Part shown: one piece after another, positions 63,486-64,000 of the stretch
How the letters are laid out: the number at the start of each line of letters is the position of its first letter
Position numbering within the stretch: position 1 is the stretch's first letter
DNA from: Deltaproteobacteria bacterium
Lineage (GTDB): Bacteria > Myxococcota > JADLHZ01
Direction of reading: 5' to 3'
Length of the DNA stretch: 64,000 nucleotides
Assembly: GCA_020848545.1 (NCBI GenBank)
Contig: JADLHZ010000032.1
Location: 1-64,000, forward strand
Position numbers and translations under genes: made by a program
The notes under the pieces: generated by a model
The model's input: the letters and a program-made list of their open reading frames with translations, nothing else
Told to the model about the DNA's origin: nothing
Databases searched by the model: none

Positions 63486-63515
63486 TTGACAGCGCGCGGG
63501 CGACGCATGTATGCC
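63486..63515 (+). promoter_or_regulatory. Probable promoter of tRNA-Val (and thrS)
   Basis: TTGACA at 63486-63491 matches the -35 consensus perfectly; TATGCC at 63510-63515 is a weak -10 box 18 bases later, followed by a GC-rich discriminator as in stable-RNA promoters. It is about 25 bases upstream of the tRNA. Confidence 0.5.
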
Positions 63516-63539
63516 GCCGGACCTCGAAACGAGAGCCCT

Positions 63540-63614
63540 AGGCACGTAGCTCAGTGGGAGAGCATCACCTTGACACGGTGGGGGTCGGCGGTTCAATCCC
63601 GCCCGTGCCTACCA
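63540..63614 (+). tRNA. tRNA-Val (anticodon GAC)
   Basis: The sequence folds as a cloverleaf: acceptor AGGCACG (63540-63546) pairs with CGTGCCT (63604-63610), D-arm TAGCTCAGTGGGAGAGC, anticodon GAC in loop TTGACAC between CACC and GGTG, and T-arm GGCGGTTCAATCCCGCC. Discriminator A and an encoded CCA (63612-63614) follow. It lies 17 bases before thrS. Confidence 0.97.
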
Positions 63615-63631
63615 TTCGTTCGGCCTAGGAA

Positions 63632-64000
63632 ATGCCCGTGATCGAAGTCAGCCCAAGCGAAATCCCCGTCGGAAAAGCCCTGTGGGAGTACATCAAGGCG
63701 AAGGATCTCAAGCAGATCGTCGCCGCGAGGGTCGACGATCAGATCGTCGACGTGCATACGCCCATCAAGGCGACGCCGAAGTCCGTGCAGCTCCTGCAGC
63801 CCGACGACAAGGACGCGTTGATGGTGCTGCGCCACTCGACCGCGCACGTCATGGCCGAGGCGGTGAAGAAGCTGTTCCCGAAGGCGCAGGTCACGATCGG
63901 CCCGGCGACCGACAGCGGCTTCTATTACGACTACGATTACGAGCCTGGCTTCTCGCCCGAAGATCTCGAGAAGATCGAAGCGATGATGCGCACGATCGCG
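63632..64000 (+). CDS. thrS: Threonyl-tRNA synthetase (N-terminal part)
   Basis: The gene runs off the window; 123 codons are visible. Residues 1-60 are the TGS domain (VIEVSPSEIPVGKALWEYIK), followed by the editing-domain start with His68 and His72 in LRHSTAHVMAEAVKK, then VTIGPATDSGFYYDYDY, the standard ThrRS signature. The enzyme charges tRNA-Thr. The start is uncertain: AGGA at 63627-63630 is only one base from the ATG at 63632 but seven from an in-frame GTG at 63638, which may be the real start. The tRNA-Val directly upstream may share its transcript. Confidence 0.95.
   Translation, partial: MPVIEVSPSEIPVGKALWEYIKAKDLKQIVAARVDDQIVDVHTPIKATPKSVQLLQPDDKDALMVLRHSTAHVMAEAVKKLFPKAQVTIGPATDSGFYYDYDYEPGFSPEDLEKIEAMMRTIA

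Overview
The window is high-GC DNA of a Gram-negative, myxobacterium-like organism (phylum Myxococcota). The support is a MYXO-CTERM-type tail on one secreted protein, many lipoproteins with clear lipoboxes, an unusual chemosensory operon built around a CheA without chemoreceptors, PATAN/DUF4388 and HEAT-repeat proteins, and dense, translationally coupled gene packing. No prophage, insertion sequence, integrase or CRISPR array was found, so this reads as chromosomal core plus lineage-specific genes.

Layout. 1-8,125: end of a DsbA-like protein, a lipoprotein hydrolase, then three minus-strand envelope genes (MYXO-CTERM protein, CehA/McbA-type PHP metallohydrolase lipoprotein, polytopic membrane protein) and a decayed small ORF. 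8,126-12,400: lon, and a divergent unknown membrane-associated protein closed by a very strong terminator. 12,411-17,113: adenosine deaminase-like protein, a double cyclic-nucleotide-binding protein, DsbD with an unknown partner, thioredoxin. 17,152-20,728: elongasome pair rodA (with a large membrane insertion) and mrdA. 20,763-23,882: a long inverted repeat, a fatty-acid desaturase, a STAS-like/AraC regulator, an ATPase-domain-only Hsp70 and a glycine-zipper microprotein.

23,947-40,744: seventeen consecutive plus-strand genes, mostly overlapping by ATGA or GTGA. The first five are riboflavin synthesis genes (ribE, ribBA/ribBX, ribH), nusB and a lone M17 N-terminal domain. The next twelve form a chemosensory system: PATAN-receiver-GAF protein, CheY, CheA, two CheW, zinc-ribbon pseudo-receiver, HEAT-repeat scaffold, CheR, CheB, GAF protein, CheY, and two envelope proteins. 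There is no methyl-accepting receptor and no flagellar gene.

40,902-64,000: an unknown membrane protein, a SpmA-SpmB-like fusion, BtpA, recA behind comM, branched-chain or leucine acyl-CoA catabolism (acyl-CoA dehydrogenase, B12-binding domain, HMG-CoA lyase), SppA, oligoribonuclease, aminopeptidase P, Bpt, an HRDC-only protein with its own promoter/operator, recJ, bioY, a DUF418 protein, a Big2 lipoprotein, tRNA-His, a Crp-family regulator, a PGPGW-like protein, a PHB-depolymerase-like lipoprotein, tRNA-Val and the start of thrS.

The most striking unexplained feature is a 20-bp sequence repeated 11 times in three short arrays (42,284-42,370; 58,982-59,073; 62,217-62,290). Each array lies between divergently transcribed genes and all have the same orientation.
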